Shown in pieces: positions 7,730 through 15,850 of a stretch of 35,347 nt of DNA. The DNA lies in NCBI GenBank assembly GCA_903889265.1, contig CAISWS010000386.1, forward strand, positions 1-35,347, in the 5' to 3' direction. The position numbers were made by a program, and so were the translations under genes. Position 1 is the first letter of the stretch. Each line of letters opens with the position of its first letter. Origin of the DNA: an uncultured Bacteroidota bacterium (GTDB taxonomy: Bacteria; Bacteroidota; Bacteroidia; Chitinophagales; LD1). Below the pieces are notes generated by a model, which saw only the letters and a program-made list of their open reading frames with translations, ran no database searches and was not told the origin of the DNA.

Positions 7730-8968
7730 ATGATAAAATTTGAGCAGTTTGAGTTAAGCAACGGGTTAAATGTAATAGTGCATGAAGACCCTACCACCAC
7801 CATGGCCGTTGTAAACGTTTTATATAAGGTAGGCTCGCGCGATGAAACCGCCGAGCAAACCGGTTTTGCCCACCTGTTTGAGCACTTTATGTTCGAAGGC
7901 TCAGTAAACATACCTGAGTTTGATACCCCGCTTCAAAATGCGGCAGGTGAAAACAACGCTTTTACTTCCAACGACATTACCAACTACTACGATATCCTGC
8001 CCGCCAATAACCTCGAAACAGCTTTCTGGCTTGAAAGTGACCGGATGCTATCGCTGGCGTTTGAGCAGGAAAGCCTTACTACGCAAAAAAATGTGGTAAT
8101 GGAGGAGTTTAAAGAGCACTACATCAATCAACCTTATGGCGATGTGTGGCATAAAATGAGTGCACTGGCTTATAAAGTTCATCCTTATCAATGGCCCGTT
8201 ATTGGTAAAGACCTTTCGCATATTGAACAGGTTGAATTACCCTCGGCCCGTAGTTTCTTTTTTAAGTACTACAGGCCCAATAATGCGGTACTGGTAGTTG
8301 CAGGTAATGTAAAGACTGCCGAGGTAAAAGCTTTGGCGGAAAAATGGTTCGGTGAAATACCTGCCGGTGAAAAGATAGTCCGTAACCTACCTAAAGAGCC
8401 GGCGCAAACCGAGGCCCGCACAGAAGATGTAAAAGCCGACGTACCGGTTAACGCCATATACAAAGCGTACAAAATGTGCTCCCGGACAGATGCTGATTAT
8501 CACGCCACTGATTTGTTGCGCGATATTTTAAGCACCGGCGATTCATCGCGTTTATATCAGGAACTGGTGAAGGAGAAAAAAATATTCAGCAGTATTGGCG
8601 CATACATTACTGAAACGGTTGATGAAGGCCTGTTTATGATAGAAGGCAAGTTAAGCGAAGGCGTAACTATGGAAGTTGCCGATGCCGCCATTGAAAATGC
8701 GCTTGAAGAAATAAAAGCCGAACTGATATCGGAAGAAGAAATGATTAAGGTGAAAAATAAGATTGAGGCTTATATGGTTTTCGGCGAAACCAATATCCTG
8801 AACCGGGCCATGAACCTGGCTTACTTTGAAATGCTGGGCAACCCGGATGATGTAAATCACGAAATAGAAAAATACACCACCTTAACCCGCGAAAAACTGC
8901 AGCAAATTGCAGCTAAGGTTTTCAGAAAAGAGAATTCGAATACTATCCGGTATTTTTCAAACAACTAA
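7730..8968 (+). CDS. M16 family zinc metallopeptidase, catalytic subunit
   Basis: 412 residues, one full M16 half (peptidase domain plus inactive-type C domain). The inverted zinc motif HxxEH is present as H48-L-F-E51-H52, with the third-ligand glutamate in the expected region (MEEF, 125-126) about 75 residues later. No signal peptide is visible, so it is probably cytoplasmic or needs the partner for localisation. The next gene encodes a second M16 half without the zinc motif, 43 bp after this stop. The pair resembles two-subunit bacterial M16B enzymes and the mitochondrial processing peptidase arrangement, where one subunit cuts and the other holds the substrate. The substrate is not predictable. 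Confidence 0.92.
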   Translation: MIKFEQFELSNGLNVIVHEDPTTTMAVVNVLYKVGSRDETAEQTGFAHLFEHFMFEGSVNIPEFDTPLQNAAGENNAFTSNDITNYYDILPANNLETAFWLESDRMLSLAFEQESLTTQKNVVMEEFKEHYINQPYGDVWHKMSALAYKVHPYQWPVIGKDLSHIEQVELPSARSFFFKYYRPNNAVLVVAGNVKTAEVKALAEKWFGEIPAGEKIVRNLPKEPAQTEARTEDVKADVPVNAIYKAYKMCSRTDADYHATDLLRDILSTGDSSRLYQELVKEKKIFSSIGAYITETVDEGLFMIEGKLSEGVTMEVADAAIENALEEIKAELISEEEMIKVKNKIEAYMVFGETNILNRAMNLAYFEMLGNPDDVNHEIEKYTTLTREKLQQIAAKVFRKENSNTIRYFSNN

Positions 8969-8980
8969 AAAGGAGCACAT

Positions 8981-8996
8981 TTTCACATTTGTGAAA
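8981..8996 (+). other. Small hairpin between the two M16 genes
   Basis: TTTCAC-ATTT-GTGAAA, a perfect 6-bp stem with a 4-nt loop, just after the first M16 stop and just before the ribosome binding site of the second. It has no T tract. It may affect relative translation or mRNA processing of the two subunits. Confidence 0.4.
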
Positions 8997-8997
8997 G

Positions 8998-9006
8998 GTG
9001 GAGGAG
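8998..9006 (+). promoter_or_regulatory. Shine-Dalgarno-like site fixing the second M16 start
   Basis: GTGGAGGAG lies 5 nt before the ATG at 9012. Such a purine-rich site is rare in this window, and it selects 9012 over an upstream in-frame ATG at 8907 that lies inside the preceding gene. Confidence 0.6.
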
Positions 9007-9011
9007 TATAT

Positions 9012-10283
9012 ATGAACAGAACACAGGCCCCGGAAATAAAACTAATTGAGTCGGTAAGTTTACCGCAGTTTCAGCTACTGCACCTGGATAACGGCGTACC
9101 CGTATACGTTATTAACGAAGGCGAACAGGAAGTTGTAAAACTTGAACTGATGTATAAGGCAGGCAAGTGGTTCGAGGAAAAAAACCTGGTATCTGACTTT
9201 ACCAATCGCATGCTACGCGAAGGCACTGCAAAACACAACGCAAAAGCCATTGCAGATAAATTTGATTTTTACGGAGCCAACATAAATACCGGTGCAGGAT
9301 TTGAAACCGCAGGTGTTACGCTGTATTCATTAACCAAACAAATTGACCACCTGTTGGAGTTGCTGCTTGAAATATTTACTGAATCAACTTTTCCTGAGCG
9401 CGAGTTTGAAACTATTGTAACCAACAAAAAGCAAAAACTTGCTGTTGAATTAAAGAAGAACGAGTATCTGGCAAACCGTAATTTTGTAAATGCCTTATAT
9501 GGGCAAAACCACCCTTATGGCCGGGTAACCGAGTTTGAACATTACGACCAGATGACCACCGCTGACCTTAAAGCGTTTTTTAAAAAATATTATCATCCTG
9601 CTAACCTTACAATTATACTGTCGGGTAAATTTGATGAGCAGTTGATTAAAAAGATAAACCAGTTCTTTGGCGCAAAAGGAAATGGTGGGGAAAAAGCATC
9701 CGAAAACATTACACACAACATTGAGCCAGCCAAAGAATTAATTCAACATGTTGAAAAGGCTGATTCCGTACAAAGCGCTGTGGTATTGGGTAACATCAGT
9801 ATCAACAAAAAACATCCTGATTTTTTAAAGTTGTCGGTTTTAAATACTGTATTCGGGGGGTATTTCGGGTCGCGTTTAATGGGTAATATTCGCGAGGAAA
9901 AAGGATATACCTACGGCATCTATTCTTCGTTTGTATCATATCCTCATGGCGGTTTTATTGAAATTGCCAGCGAAGTGGGCAAAGAAGTACGCGAAGCAAC
10001 TTTGAATGAGATAAAGTACGAAATCAATCAATTGCGTAATGAACCGATTGGGGACGAAGAGTTGCAGATAGTAAAGAATTACATGAGCGGCAGGATATTG
10101 CGCAGTATTGACGGGCCCATGAAGTTTTCAGAGACATTGAAAGGCCTTATTCTTTATAATCAGGATGTTTCATACATTCAGCAATTATTAAAAACCGTAC
10201 GCGAGGTAGGCAGCGAAGAGTTACGGGAACTGGCCAATAAATACCTCGATTATGATAAAATGTATAAAATAACAGTGGGGTAA
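9012..10283 (+). CDS. M16 family peptidase-like protein, non-catalytic subunit
   Basis: 423 residues from the ATG preceded by GGAGG. The fold is that of an M16 half, but the place of HxxEH reads FTNRMLREGT, so zinc binding and catalysis are lost. The C-terminal domain keeps the family's Arg/Tyr segment (REEKGYTYGIYSSF, about 297-310), which binds substrate in the non-catalytic half of M16B heterodimers. An in-frame start at 8907 would add 35 residues overlapping the previous gene and is not favoured. Translation is probably coupled or co-regulated with the catalytic subunit in a two-gene operon. Confidence 0.9.
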   Translation: MNRTQAPEIKLIESVSLPQFQLLHLDNGVPVYVINEGEQEVVKLELMYKAGKWFEEKNLVSDFTNRMLREGTAKHNAKAIADKFDFYGANINTGAGFETAGVTLYSLTKQIDHLLELLLEIFTESTFPEREFETIVTNKKQKLAVELKKNEYLANRNFVNALYGQNHPYGRVTEFEHYDQMTTADLKAFFKKYYHPANLTIILSGKFDEQLIKKINQFFGAKGNGGEKASENITHNIEPAKELIQHVEKADSVQSAVVLGNISINKKHPDFLKLSVLNTVFGGYFGSRLMGNIREEKGYTYGIYSSFVSYPHGGFIEIASEVGKEVREATLNEIKYEINQLRNEPIGDEELQIVKNYMSGRILRSIDGPMKFSETLKGLILYNQDVSYIQQLLKTVREVGSEELRELANKYLDYDKMYKITVG

Positions 10284-10370
10284 TCAGTCAAAATGAACTT
10301 CAAAGCAAAACATAAGTGCAACTAAAGCGTTTCAAGGTCAATCTATTAAATACATAGCAGTAATATAACA

Positions 10371-12191
10371 GTGAGTAAGCGAATCATTTTCATATCATTT
10401 TTAATGCTGGGCCTTGTGCTCTGCAATTTCGGGCAAACTGTTTATGCTCCTTTTTTGTATTGCGCGCAGGATGCCGGCACCAATGGTAATATCAATTTAA
10501 CCTGGGGTAATCCCACCAATAACACTTGTGGCGCATTTGTTCAATATAACATCTTTGCGTCCTCCAACGGCCCTGGTGGCCCATACACGCAGGTTGCAAC
10601 TATAACCAACCAGGCTACGACAACCTATACACTCAATAGCTTTGTAACTAACAGCCATTTGTATTGGTATTTTTATATGACATCTACATATAACTGTCCC
10701 GGGGGCACCGTTCTTTCGTCAGATACCATTAATAATGAAAGCCCTACTACACCTCAAATAATCAGCGTAACAGTAACACCCAATAATCAGGCTGTAATTA
10801 CTTTTCAGCCAAGCCCTTCAGAACAAACAACCCATTACATCCTCTATTATTACCTAGCCAATGGGTCCGCCAGCGCCTGGGATACTGTTTATGGCATCAA
10901 TAACACTACCGTTACTGACACAACAACTGTTTCTATTCATAACCCCACCCAATTCTCGCAGGTATTTACCGTTGCTGCAGTAGATAGCTGTGGGGATATC
11001 AGTTCATACAAGACTTCGCCGCAAAACACCATTTTAGCAGCCGCAGCAAATACCGAGTGCCAGCGCCAGGTTAACATTACCTGGAACAAATACAAAAACT
11101 GGCCGCAGGGGGTAAAACAATACGAGATTTGGGTAAGCCGCAACGGAGGCCCGTTTACTGAAGATGGCTTTACTGATAGCTCTATCCTTAACTATGCCTA
11201 TACCAACTTTAATACCGGCGATACTTTACAAATTTATGTTCTTGCATTGAGCGCCGCGGATACCACTATAGTTTCAAGCAGCAACCTGATTCATCTGAGG
11301 GCTATTATTGTTCAGCCTCCAGCTTACATTTACCTTACCAATGTAACCGTAAGTGCAAATAACCATATTTACATGACCTGGACAGTTGATACCATTGCCC
11401 AGCTTATTTACTACGAAATATTACAAAGCGTTACCGATAGTATTAATTACCTGCCTGCGGTACAGCTTCCTGTTCCATCTCCTTTGCAGCATTTTCAAAC
11501 ATTCGGCGATTCGGATTATGTTTTCCCGCAAAACAATCCTTATTACTATGAAATTGACGCTTACGATAGCTGCCAGAACCAATACATTTCAGGTTTTGCA
11601 AAGACGATTTGCCTGAAGGGTGATTTGTACGACTATTATGTTGCGCAATTAACCTGGAATAATTTTGAGTTGGCCAATGCCACGGTGGTGCGTTACAATC
11701 TTTACAGGGATTTCGGTAACGGATTTCAATTGCTGGAAACGTTTCAACCAGGGACAAACCAGCACTTTGACTCGCTACAGGCTTTTCTAAACGAAAAAGG
11801 CACCTTCTGTTATTATATCGAGGCCGTTTATTACATCAACTTACCCAACCCAAGCGGATATCATGATACTTTAACCAGCACTTCTAACCAGGTTTGTATT
11901 GTTCACCGCCCGGTAATTTACGTGCCCAATGCTTTTGCTCCGGGTGGGGGGGTTCCGGAGAATACCACTTTTAAGCCTACTATTATATACGGCTCACCAT
12001 CAGGCTACTCGCTGTTAATTTTTAATCGGTGGGGGGCTAAAATATTTGAAAGTAATAACCCCTCTGTAGGTTGGGATGGCACAGACCATGGTAAGGAAGT
12101 TGAGATGGGGGGCTATGCTTACCTGATCAACTTTACAGCAGACGATGGAACGGCCATTGAACGAAAAGGCATGGTACTGCTGGTAAGATAA
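10371..12191 (+). CDS. Secreted fibronectin III-like protein with T9SS type B sorting domain
   Basis: 606 residues from a GTG. Residues 1-22 are a signal peptide (hydrophobic IIFISFLMLGLVLC, then NFGQ). The body is a series of beta-sandwich segments of about 95-100 residues with the spacing of fibronectin type III domains (for example INLTWGNP, VNITWNKYKN, IYMTWTVD, AQLTWNNF). The end (about 517-606) has VPNAFAPGGGV, FNRWGAKIFES and GWDGTDHGKEV and is a CHU_C/TIGR04131 type B domain. T9SS cargo, probably displayed at the surface. Ligand and role are unknown. It converges with a 44-residue gene 3 bp downstream. Confidence 0.88.
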   Translation: MSKRIIFISFLMLGLVLCNFGQTVYAPFLYCAQDAGTNGNINLTWGNPTNNTCGAFVQYNIFASSNGPGGPYTQVATITNQATTTYTLNSFVTNSHLYWYFYMTSTYNCPGGTVLSSDTINNESPTTPQIISVTVTPNNQAVITFQPSPSEQTTHYILYYYLANGSASAWDTVYGINNTTVTDTTTVSIHNPTQFSQVFTVAAVDSCGDISSYKTSPQNTILAAAANTECQRQVNITWNKYKNWPQGVKQYEIWVSRNGGPFTEDGFTDSSILNYAYTNFNTGDTLQIYVLALSAADTTIVSSSNLIHLRAIIVQPPAYIYLTNVTVSANNHIYMTWTVDTIAQLIYYEILQSVTDSINYLPAVQLPVPSPLQHFQTFGDSDYVFPQNNPYYYEIDAYDSCQNQYISGFAKTICLKGDLYDYYVAQLTWNNFELANATVVRYNLYRDFGNGFQLLETFQPGTNQHFDSLQAFLNEKGTFCYYIEAVYYINLPNPSGYHDTLTSTSNQVCIVHRPVIYVPNAFAPGGGVPENTTFKPTIIYGSPSGYSLLIFNRWGAKIFESNNPSVGWDGTDHGKEVEMGGYAYLINFTADDGTAIERKGMVLLVR

Positions 12192-12194
12192 ATA

Positions 12195-12329
12195 CTATAA
12201 TATCCTGCCGCGCTTTTTATCCTTAACCGGATGGCCCGTTTTATCCAAACGATCCGGGTCTTTATAAAGCACTAACTGATAAAACAATAATAACCCGGCA
12301 ATAACGAATAATACAGGTAAAAAATCCAT
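12195..12329 (-). CDS. 44-residue single-pass membrane micro-protein
   Basis: Found by reading the minus strand: ATG at 12329, TAG at 12195-12197. The product begins MDFLPVLFVIAGLLLFYQLV (one membrane helix, about 3-20) and continues with a charged tail rich in Lys, Arg and Asp (YKDPDRLDKTGHP, then VKDKKRGRIL). The pattern fits a real N-out/C-in membrane peptide: the positive charges follow the helix. It lies 3 bp from the convergent T9SS gene and has more than 350 bp of non-coding DNA upstream. I do not recognise a family. It could be a small subunit or a regulator of a membrane complex. Confidence 0.6.
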   Translation of the reverse strand: MDFLPVLFVIAGLLLFYQLVLYKDPDRLDKTGHPVKDKKRGRIL

Positions 12330-12693
12330 AACTTGTTAATTGTGTGGTATACTAAATAATACACAAGACGTATAGCCTTGTATTCATCAGCATCAGTTTT
12401 CGGGTAATCCTGTTAAAGCTTTTTAGGCTTTTCATCGCCAAATCCAATAAAAACCTTCGGTTTCTTCAAAATTTAAGGATAACCCGGGTTATCTTGTGTT
12501 CTGTCCAATGTTATAATATGCAAAAAACCTGCCAAAATCAGAATTTATACAATAAAAACGATTTTATCAGTCAAGCTAGTGCGATAACAGATCTGTAGAT
12601 GAGTCGAAAAATGCTATATAAAACAAATCTCCCCGATTATTTAACCAATCGGCAACCCCAACTTCTTAGACTACTGCATTGCTTTAAACAGCA
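12330..12693. other. Intergenic region with a perfect palindrome
   Basis: No gene is supported here. It contains a 16-bp perfect palindrome, GATAACCCGGGTTATC (12478-12493), extendable by a wobble and one A-T pair. The nearest start it could control is the micro-protein at 12329 on the minus strand, about 150 bp away; the gene on the right ends here. Confidence 0.55.
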
Positions 12694-13278
12694 CTATTTC
12701 AATGCCGCCTTCATTTCAGCGCTATCAGGAGCAATCGCTGAGCCGAAAAAATGGGTTAACCTGCCATTTTCGTCTATCACATACTTGCAGAAATTCCATC
12801 CGGGAACATGACTGTTCCAACCGTTCAGTTTTGCATCTGAAAGCCATTTATAAACTGCATTCTGATCGGGTTTTAATACCGATGATTTTTTAAATATCGG
12901 GAATGTTACACCATAATCAAGGCGGCAAAAGCTGGCAATCTCTTCATCTTTTCCCGGCTCCTGGGCGCCAAAATTATTGGCCGGAAAGCCCAGTATAACC
13001 AGCTTATCTTTCTTCTGCTCATACAGCTTTTCCAATCCGTCATATTGCGAGGTATAACCACAAAAAGACGCAACATTTACAAGTAATACTTTCTTTCCTT
13101 TAAACTGCTCAAAAGAAACCTCCTTGCCATCGGTAGTATTGAATTTTAACGAATAAAAAGGAACCGCGGGGTCCTTCTTTTCATCGTTACTTACCACATC
13201 TGCATTTTTCTTCACCAGTTTGGTAATGCCCATTAATGCGGGATATAAAAACTTCATTACCTTTTGTTTCGTTTCCAT
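12694..13278 (-). CDS. Glutathione peroxidase-family thiol peroxidase
   Basis: 194 residues. It reduces hydroperoxides using thioredoxin or glutathione as electron donor. The Cys-type active site is present: C73 (ASFCGYTSQ), Q106 in FGAQEPG, and W161-N162 (GWNFCKY). The usual resolving cysteine in PCNQF is replaced by alanine (PANNF, A100). C118 (ASFCRLDYG) is the best remaining partner, and C164 is another possibility. There is an extra N-terminal segment of about 30 residues with a moderately hydrophobic stretch (FLYPALMGI) and no clear cleavage site, so it may be membrane-tethered. Single gene. A TATTTTCG box on the minus strand (13298-13305) lies about 20 bp upstream of the ATG. Confidence 0.9.
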   Translation of the reverse strand: METKQKVMKFLYPALMGITKLVKKNADVVSNDEKKDPAVPFYSLKFNTTDGKEVSFEQFKGKKVLLVNVASFCGYTSQYDGLEKLYEQKKDKLVILGFPANNFGAQEPGKDEEIASFCRLDYGVTFPIFKKSSVLKPDQNAVYKWLSDAKLNGWNSHVPGWNFCKYVIDENGRLTHFFGSAIAPDSAEMKAALK

Positions 13279-13366
13279 TTTACTTGTTATTGTGTTTCGA
13301 AAATAACAACATGAAGGTGTTTTAGTTTATTATTTGTAAAAAAAATCTGCATTCATAAGTAAAACT

Positions 13367-13394
13367 AAAAAGGCCACCCATCGGCAGCCTTTTT
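13367..13394 (-). terminator. Intrinsic terminator after the Ala-rich secreted protein gene
   Basis: 12-bp stem on the minus strand, AAAAAGGCTGCC / GGTGGCCTTTTT (two G-T pairs), with a GATG loop, starting 19 bp after the stop at 13414. Because both sides have A/T tracts it could work in either direction. Confidence 0.85.
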
Positions 13395-13413
13395 ATTACT
13401 TTAAAAAATCTCT

Positions 13414-13944
13414 CTATTTTATTTTAGCCAACGCAGCTGTAAATGTTGGTTTTACTCTTTCCCAGGTTGCGCTTAAAGATTTTGGGTCAATATTTTCAAC
13501 CAATGTTTTTAAGCTGGTTGCCAGTTGCCCTTCCGTTTTAGCTGATTTGGTATCGGCAAGCCATTTATCTTTAACCTTGGCCCATCCCGCTGCAAATGCA
13601 GGGCTTTTTATGCCTGCTTCCAGCTTTTGCAAAAGGCCTGAAGTCCCTTTTACATCAGTGGCTGAGCTGGCTTGTGATTGAAAAGCGCTTTTCCCTTTGT
13701 TGAACTCATCAGTCAGGGCGCCGGAGGATAATTGTCCTGAAAATTGAGAAATTAAAGAACCAACGCTTCCTTTAGCGCTTGTCTCTGTTTTGGCAACGGT
13801 CTGAGTGGCCGAAGTTTGGGTTTGGGTAGCCGTTTTCTGAGCATTTTGCCCGGCAGCGGTAACAGCTGAAGGCATTTCCATTTGTGCATTTAACGCAAGT
13901 ACAAAAACCGAAAAAGTAACAGTTGAAAACAATTTGAATTTCAT
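13414..13944 (-). CDS. Secreted Ala/Thr/Gln-rich protein of unknown function
   Basis: 176 residues. The signal peptide ends at LNAQ (about residue 21). Residues 28-60 are low-complexity Thr/Gln/Ala/Ser, followed by a predicted helical region with Ala and Lys (LLQKLEAGIKSPAFAAGW, then KVKDKWLADTK). There are no cysteines and no membrane segment after the signal peptide. I recognise no domain. It is probably a small periplasmic or secreted helical protein. It has its own terminator downstream, so it is a single transcription unit. Confidence 0.7.
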   Translation of the reverse strand: MKFKLFSTVTFSVFVLALNAQMEMPSAVTAAGQNAQKTATQTQTSATQTVAKTETSAKGSVGSLISQFSGQLSSGALTDEFNKGKSAFQSQASSATDVKGTSGLLQKLEAGIKSPAFAAGWAKVKDKWLADTKSAKTEGQLATSLKTLVENIDPKSLSATWERVKPTFTAALAKIK

Positions 13945-14049
13945 TTTTTATAAATTTTAGTTGCCGCAATGTTCCATAAAAGAGCTTTAACAAATCTCTT
14001 TTTTTATCAACCGTTAACCTCTTTTGTGGAAAATTAACGCAAAATTACT

Positions 14050-14076
14050 GAGCCTTTGGCTTTTTACACAAGGCTC
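14050..14076 (-). terminator. Possible terminator of the ABC importer operon
   Basis: On the minus strand a 7-bp stem GAGCCTT / AAGGCTC with a 13-nt loop begins 9 bp after the ATPase stop and is followed by AGTAATTTT. The T tract is weak. A second short GC-rich dyad (AGCCTGCAGGCT-like) overlaps its 5' side. Confidence 0.4.
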
Positions 14077-14085
14077 CTGCAGGCT

Positions 14086-14835
14086 CTAGCTAAACCAGGC
14101 AAACATATCCTGTAACTGCAATTCGTTTTTAGCCGGGGCATCCATATCCTTTAAAACTTTCCCTTCAGCCATTTGAATAATGCGGCTGCCGTATTGGTGT
14201 GCATCTCTAAGGTTATGGGTAATCAGCACAGCGGTTAATTTGTATTGTTTAATCAGCGCGTCGGCAGTTTCAAGGATAATTTTAGCGCTTCGGGGATCCA
14301 GGGCCGCAGTTGGCTCGTCCAACAATAATATATCCGTGTGGTCCATTACGCTCATCAGCAAAGTTAATGCCTGTCTTTGTCCTCCGGAAAGGGTTCCCAT
14401 AGCTTGCTCAACCTTATTCTCCAAACCCATCCCCAAAGTTGAAATGCGGTCTTGTACCAGCTTTTTAAAAGCGGCTTTTACCCCTATCACAGGTTTTTTA
14501 CTTTCTGTTCTTAATGCCGCCAATCTGAAATTATCCAATATACTCAAATCAGGTGCAGTACCGCTTAACGGATTCTGAAAAACACGTGCAATCCATTGGC
14601 TGCGTTTGTACTCCGGCAGTTTGGTAACATCATTATTTTCAAATAATACTTTTCCGGAAGTAACATTTTCCGCCCCGGAAATAACGTTCAGTAAAGTTGT
14701 TTTTCCTGAACCGTTAGAGCCAACCAGCACCAAGTACTCTCCCCTCTGAATGGTAAGCGAAACATCATTCAGAGCGCACACTTCGTTCACCTCTCCTTTA
14801 TTAAAAACCTTCTGTATGTTTTGCAGCGTTATCAT
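14086..14835 (-). CDS. ABC importer ATPase (TrpXYZ / COG1101 type)
   Basis: 249 residues; powers import through the adjacent permease at the inner membrane. Walker A is G39-SNGSG-K45-TT, the signature is LSGGQ (149-153), Walker B is ILLLDEP (169-175, Glu174 catalytic), and the switch histidine is H207. The start overlaps the permease stop by 4 bp (ATGA), showing translational coupling. With the lipoprotein and permease genes it forms a three-gene set of the COG2984-COG4120-COG1101 type, whose characterised members in Firmicutes import tryptophan or other aromatic amino acids; the substrate here is inferred only by family. Confidence 0.9.
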   Translation of the reverse strand: MITLQNIQKVFNKGEVNEVCALNDVSLTIQRGEYLVLVGSNGSGKTTLLNVISGAENVTSGKVLFENNDVTKLPEYKRSQWIARVFQNPLSGTAPDLSILDNFRLAALRTESKKPVIGVKAAFKKLVQDRISTLGMGLENKVEQAMGTLSGGQRQALTLLMSVMDHTDILLLDEPTAALDPRSAKIILETADALIKQYKLTAVLITHNLRDAHQYGSRIIQMAEGKVLKDMDAPAKNELQLQDMFAWFS

Positions 14836-15698
14836 GCCTTTATTGCTCTTAGCCTTGGAATACTTACAATCAACAACACCATTACCGATGTAACCAACTT
14901 TAACAGGTTAGGGTCTATACCTACTGAAAGCGTAAAGGCAAGCACCAGTTGAAAAACAATACTGCCCACCAGCACAACCAGCAGTTGCATAACTATTGAC
15001 CGGATTCTCCACCATTTAATAATTGCATCGCCAATCAGCACGGAGCCCAGGCCGGTAATAACTATACTTATACCCATATTGATATCCGTAAAATTCTGGT
15101 ATTGCGCAACCAGGTAGCCACTCAACGCCGTTAAAGCATTAGCCATAGCAAGGCCTGTAATTTTCATTATGTCGTTATTAACACCCAAAGCACGGGTCAT
15201 AGACGCACTATTACCAACGGCGCGCATGGCAATACCAAAATCAGTTTTCAATAAGTAGCCAAGGATACCCGACAAAACCGCAATAAATATCAGCCCGGTT
15301 AAAGCTTCGTTATAAATATCATTAACGAAGGGGCGGAGGTATGAGAATATAGTTTGCACATTCAGCAAAGGAACATTGCTGCGGCCTAATATCGTAAGAT
15401 TGATAGAATACAGGCCCGTCATTACCAATATACCCGACAGGAGCGCATCAATTTTAAGCTTGGTGTGTATCAGCCCGGTTAATGAGCCGGCAAAAGCCCC
15501 CGCCAGCATAACCACAGGTATAATGGCCCATGCAGGCCAGTGCGCCGTTAAAAGCACTGCAGTTAGCACAGCCCCTAAGGTGTAACTGCCATCGGTAGTA
15601 ATATCCGGTATACTGAATATTTTCATGGTGATGAAAATACCCAGCGCCATTGCCGAGAGGCAAAGACCCAACATAATGGCGGTTAAATAAAATTCCAT
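14832..15698 (-). CDS. ABC importer permease (COG4120 type)
   Basis: 288 residues with about eight hydrophobic segments (first at 3-25, last at about 262-282), of the BPD_transp_2/branched-chain permease fold. It forms the inner-membrane channel for the substrate captured by the upstream lipoprotein. It ends in a 4-bp overlap with the ATPase gene. The ATG at 15698 follows the left arm of a 30-bp inverted repeat by only 8 bp, so the repeat could affect its translation. Confidence 0.9.
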   Translation of the reverse strand: MEFYLTAIMLGLCLSAMALGIFITMKIFSIPDITTDGSYTLGAVLTAVLLTAHWPAWAIIPVVMLAGAFAGSLTGLIHTKLKIDALLSGILVMTGLYSINLTILGRSNVPLLNVQTIFSYLRPFVNDIYNEALTGLIFIAVLSGILGYLLKTDFGIAMRAVGNSASMTRALGVNNDIMKITGLAMANALTALSGYLVAQYQNFTDINMGISIVITGLGSVLIGDAIIKWWRIRSIVMQLLVVLVGSIVFQLVLAFTLSVGIDPNLLKLVTSVMVLLIVSIPRLRAIKA

Positions 15699-15706
15699 GT
15701 TTTTGA

Positions 15707-15849
15707 TGTGTTCATGTGCGCATGTGTTAAAGTGTTACCGAAATACATTTGCACATTTTACTTAATTCCATCTAAAAATCATTAATACAATTCACCCAAC
15801 AAAAGTAGCGGCCAACCTTAACACATTAACACCCAAGCACATTAACACA
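15707..15849 (-). repeat. 30-bp imperfect inverted repeat between binding-protein and permease genes
   Basis: Arms 15707-15736 and 15820-15849 are reverse complements at 24 of 30 positions, with 83 bp between. Both arms are made of short TGTGTTAATGTG-like subrepeats. The right arm abuts the stop of the binding-protein gene; the left arm ends 8 bp from the permease start. In mRNA this would make a long hairpin between the first and second genes. Known in other importer operons: intergenic hairpins protect the binding-protein mRNA and raise its level over the permease. The subrepeat style also resembles dispersed intergenic repeats of this phylum. Confidence 0.7.
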
Positions 15850-15850
15850 C

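Noticed and set aside
8907-9011. Upstream start for the second M16 subunit
   Set aside because: It overlaps the preceding gene out of frame; the ATG at 9012 has a strong Shine-Dalgarno site and aligns with the family start.
12599-12893. Plus-strand frames overlapping the GPx gene
   Set aside because: They are shadows of a clearly coding minus-strand gene.
14180-14578. 132-residue plus-strand frame
   Set aside because: Shadow of the ABC ATPase, which has all its motifs on the minus strand.
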